A stretch of DNA of 64,000 bases from Candidatus Gracilibacteria bacterium (GTDB lineage Bacteria > Patescibacteriota > Gracilibacteria > BD1-5 > UBA2023): contig JAQUAB010000001.1 in NCBI GenBank assembly GCA_028687475.1, positions 248,001 to 312,000 of the forward strand. Reading direction: 5' to 3'. Below are positions 61,668-64,000 of this stretch, in pieces. The notes below the pieces were generated by a model. The model was not told the DNA's origin and ran no database searches. It saw nothing but the letters and a program-made list of their open reading frames with translations. Both the position numbers and the translations under genes were made by a program. Position 1 is the stretch's first letter, and each line of letters starts with the position of its first letter.

Positions 61668-63347
61668 TTGTCTCTCTATACGAAATATCGTCCCCGAGAT
61701 TGGGATTCTGTCATCTCACAGGACTATATCACTACCATTCTCAGAAATAGCCTGAAGAGTGACCGCGTCGGCCATGCATACCTTTTTCATGGATCTCGTG
61801 GAACTGGGAAGACAACGAGCGCGCGCATCCTTGCAAAATGAGTCAACTGCACGAATCTCTGTGATGGGAATCCGTGTCATGAATGTGAGAATTGCCATGC
61901 CTTCGATAATGGAACAATGCTCGACTGTATCGAGATCGATGGAGCGAGCAATAACGGTGTCGAGAACGTCCGTGACCTCATCGAGAAAGCACGTTTCGAG
62001 CCGAACCAAGGAAAATACAAAGTCTATATTATCGATGAGGTTCATATGCTCTCAACGGGTGCATTCAATGCACTTCTCAAGACACTCGAAGAACCACCAG
62101 TTCATGTGAAGTTCATCCTCGCAACAACAGAAATAGAAAAAGTCCCAGAGACGATCCGTTCCCGTACACTGAGGTTCGACTTCCGAAAAATCACCACAGA
62201 AAACATCATCGCTCGACTCAAATTCGTCTGCCAGTCAGAGAATATCACCGCCGAAAAAGAAGCCATCGAACTCATCGCACGCGTGGCGCGTGGTGGACTC
62301 CGTGATGCTCTCACACTCCTTGAGCAGAATACGATTGATTGAGAAGTTCATGCGGAACATATCCGCTACACACTCGCACTGATTGAGGATTCTTTTATCG
62401 ATGATATTATCGAGAAACTCCGAATCTCTGATATTGCAGGAATCCTCTCGGTTATCGAAAACCTCCGAACTGGACATATTGATGCGCGCGGACTCTTCGA
62501 ACAGCTCCTCTATCGTCTTCGAGATTTGATGTTTGAGCATATTTCTGATGCCCACTTTTTCGAATACGAAGCCATATTCACGCTTCTCATGGAATGACAT
62601 TCGAAAATCAAACTCATTCCTGATGGCATGATGCTGATCGAGATTACATTCCTCAAAATCGTGAAAAGAGGAGAAAGAATCGTAAATGAAAATTCAAACG
62701 TAGAATCTCCTAAAAAATCTACAGTTCCGCCTGTTCCTGAAGGACGGGGGTTCGGGGGTGGCAATCGTCCCCAGAAAGAAGATTGAGAAGAAACTGTACA
62801 AAATCGAGTTGACACCCCCGAGACCTTTGTTACTTTCGGTCACGAAAGTAAGGGGAATGTATCAAGAGATTCCTCGACTTCGCTCGGAATGACAAAAACA
62901 CTGGATTCCTGAACGAGTCAGGAATGACAGGAACAAAGGGATTCTACCCACAAGGGGTATACTGACTATCTCCGAGAATGACAGAAACTATGAGACACTG
63001 GATTGCTTCGTTCCACTCGCAATGACACAAGCAAAAATCAACCTACCAACCCACCATCTGACCAACCCACTATTTCATCATTCTCCTTCCCTGCCCTCAT
63101 TGCTCATTTCCGCACGGAGAATGCGGCACTCATGACCGACCTCAAAACCGCTCGATTCCAACTCCAGGATAATAATACACTTGTCCTGATTTTCTCGAAA
63201 TCATGGAATCATGGACGCGTCGATACTCCGAAGACCAAAAATGCTATCACTGAAGCACTCGAGAAGCTTTTCGGATGAAAGTGGAAAGTGGAAACTCGAC
63301 TCGAAGAATGAGGAACAGCGAATCTGAACGTCGATGATGTATTCTAA
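61668..63347 (+). CDS. dnaX: DNA polymerase III gamma/tau subunit with repeat-built linker
   Basis: Clamp-loader ATPase. MSLYTKYRPRDWDSVI, Walker A HGSRGTGKTTSARILAKG (Gly by TGA), the zinc-site Cys run NCTNLCDGNPCHECENCHAF, YIIDEVHMLSTGAFNALLK, TLEEPPVHVKFILATT and TIRSRTLRFDF. Start is TTG 61668; no ATG or GTG is in frame between the upstream TAA and the core. Residues about 391-455 (62840-63032) are a linker made of translated REP-like units with four or more TGA. A tau-like C-terminal domain (ALIAHFRTENAALMTDLKTA) follows to TAA 63345. 559 residues. Confidence 0.93.
62840..63032. repeat. Tandem REP-like units inside dnaX
   Basis: At least four units each end in aatgac: a cgaaagt hairpin (62832-62848), cctcgacttcgctcggaatgac, ggattcctgaacgagtcagg, one with cccacaaggggt, and attgcttcgttccactcgca. 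All are in frame and several carry TGA. Confidence 0.85.
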
Positions 63348-63368
63348 AAATGTTCATAAATACACCTT

Positions 63369-63452
63369 TTTGTCATTTCGACCGAAGTGAAACGGAGCGG
63401 AGAAATCCCTTTTTCTTGCAATTATAAGAAGAAACCTGCCAAAATCTCTTAA
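63369..63452. repeat. Composite REP element after dnaX
   Basis: Begins ttttgtcatttcgaccgaag, contains aaatccctttttcttgcaat and ends near aaaatctcttaaag; an inverted, partly degraded copy of the element at 61016-61131. No gene in 63348-63545. Confidence 0.75.
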
Positions 63453-63545
63453 AGTGTATTTAAATCTCTTTTTGGGATTTTTTGCGTTTAGAAAGGTTTT
63501 CTATAGAATGTATCTATTCCTCTTCATCTTTACCTAAAAAGAAAT

Positions 63546-64000
63546 ATGATTCGCACACTTCTTCCTATTATATTTTCCGAGAAATTTTTCGAGAAAGTCA
63601 TTGCCTATGCTCTTCTTGGACTCATCGCCTGGTCACTCTCAGACTTCCTTGCCCTGTTTTTCATCATATTTATCTGTGCGTATATATTTCTCGAAGCTGC
63701 AGAAAGTATCGCATCCCATATCCATGACTGGGGCGAAAAAGGGAAAAATGATACACGACATAAAATCGCTGCAAAATACGCTACTACCAATATCGTCGTA
63801 AGCATTCTCTATGTGATTTTTATCACTATGGTTACCTTTATCTTCATCAATATTGTTCCGAAAATTGCTGAAGATGTTCGAGAATTTGTATGAAAAGCTC
63901 CAATTATTGCGAGCCAATGACAAGAAATTATCAACAAAATCCAAGAAAGTACGACGATCGATCTCGGACTAGAAGAACTCACGCAGAATATTTTCAGCTC
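63546..64000 (+). CDS. AI-2E family transporter, N-terminal part
   Basis: Begins MIRTLLPIIFSEKFFEKVIA with helices LGLIAWSLSDFLALFFIIFI and VVSILYVIFITMVTFIFINI, then VPKIAEDVREFVGKAPIIAS with Gly by TGA; the pattern fits AI-2E/PerM permeases. The frame is open at the window end (151 codons visible). PerM-like proteins export unknown small molecules or, in some, act as Na+/H+ antiporters. Confidence 0.78.

Noticed and set aside
280-62342. Many apparent nonsense mutations or split genes at TGA
   Set aside because: All are explained by UGA = Gly; frames continue with family residues and end at TAA/TAG.
3891-63032. CRISPR array from the short tandem repeats
   Set aside because: Units are 7-14 nt or palindromic singles without regular spacers; no cas genes.
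1-64000. Prophage, insertion sequence or plasmid origin
   Set aside because: No transposase, integrase, capsid, terminase or replication-initiator gene was found.

Overview
The window reads as a chromosome segment of a bacterium that translates UGA as glycine (translation table 25), i.e. Candidatus Absconditabacteria (SR1) or Gracilibacteria (BD1-5). With the standard code nearly every gene is cut into pieces at TGA. With TGA read as Gly the pieces join in one frame into full-length, recognisable proteins that end at TAA or TAG. Independent proof comes from family-invariant glycines written as TGA: the -1 Gly of a type IV prepilin, the Gly after the Obg switch region, and Gly in RmlA and RmlB. 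All coordinates below assume UGA = Gly. Few start codons have a Shine-Dalgarno motif; many follow pyrimidine-rich leaders.

Layout. 0-3.4 kb: obgE and a wecB-like epimerase. 3.4-22.3 kb: a large surface-polysaccharide locus with a WecG-type transferase, GT4 and GT2 glycosyltransferases (three of them mosaic paralogues), the complete dTDP-rhamnose set rmlA, rmlB, rmlC and rmlD, GtrA, DUF2304 and membrane proteins. It is interrupted by an AbiEi/AbiEii toxin-antitoxin pair lying between two copies of the rmlD 3' end, and rmlC is fused in frame to a PemK/MazF-like domain. 22.4-29.9 kb: a lipoprotein, recJ, an ADP-forming acyl-CoA synthetase, an acyltransferase, a CPBP protease and AT-rich hypothetical genes. 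30-46.6 kb: a respiratory and heme island with an MFS transporter, DUF4492, cydA, cydB, hemG, hemN, hemC, hemD, hemE and hemH, then an NDH-2/SQR-type flavoprotein, ApbE and two FMN-binding lipoproteins. 46.7-47.2 kb: four tRNAs (Glu, Pro, Ile, Gly). 47.4-64 kb: small membrane proteins, rsmG, a structured RNA candidate and a pilin, an HNH protein, an aldose epimerase, a RelE pair, an integral membrane glycosyltransferase, ogt, an Ap4A-type phosphatase, a PhnA-like protein, a frameshifted GNAT gene, serS, dnaX and the start of an AI-2E family transporter.

How they work together. The heme genes cover every step from porphobilinogen to protoheme, which the bd oxidase next door needs. HemG and an NDH-2/SQR-type enzyme would feed the quinone pool that CydAB oxidises. 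ApbE plus two FMN-binding lipoproteins beside the flavoprotein resemble a reduced flavin-based electron-export module. This is unusual for a lineage mostly described as fermentative and heme-less.

The second theme is repeats. Several palindromic or short-tandem families sit between genes and also inside genes, always in frame, where they are translated (wecG-like, two GT4 genes, recJ, hemH, aldose epimerase, rmlD, dnaX). Several copies contain TGA, so these genes stay open only because UGA is glycine. No rRNA, CRISPR array, transposase or phage gene was seen.
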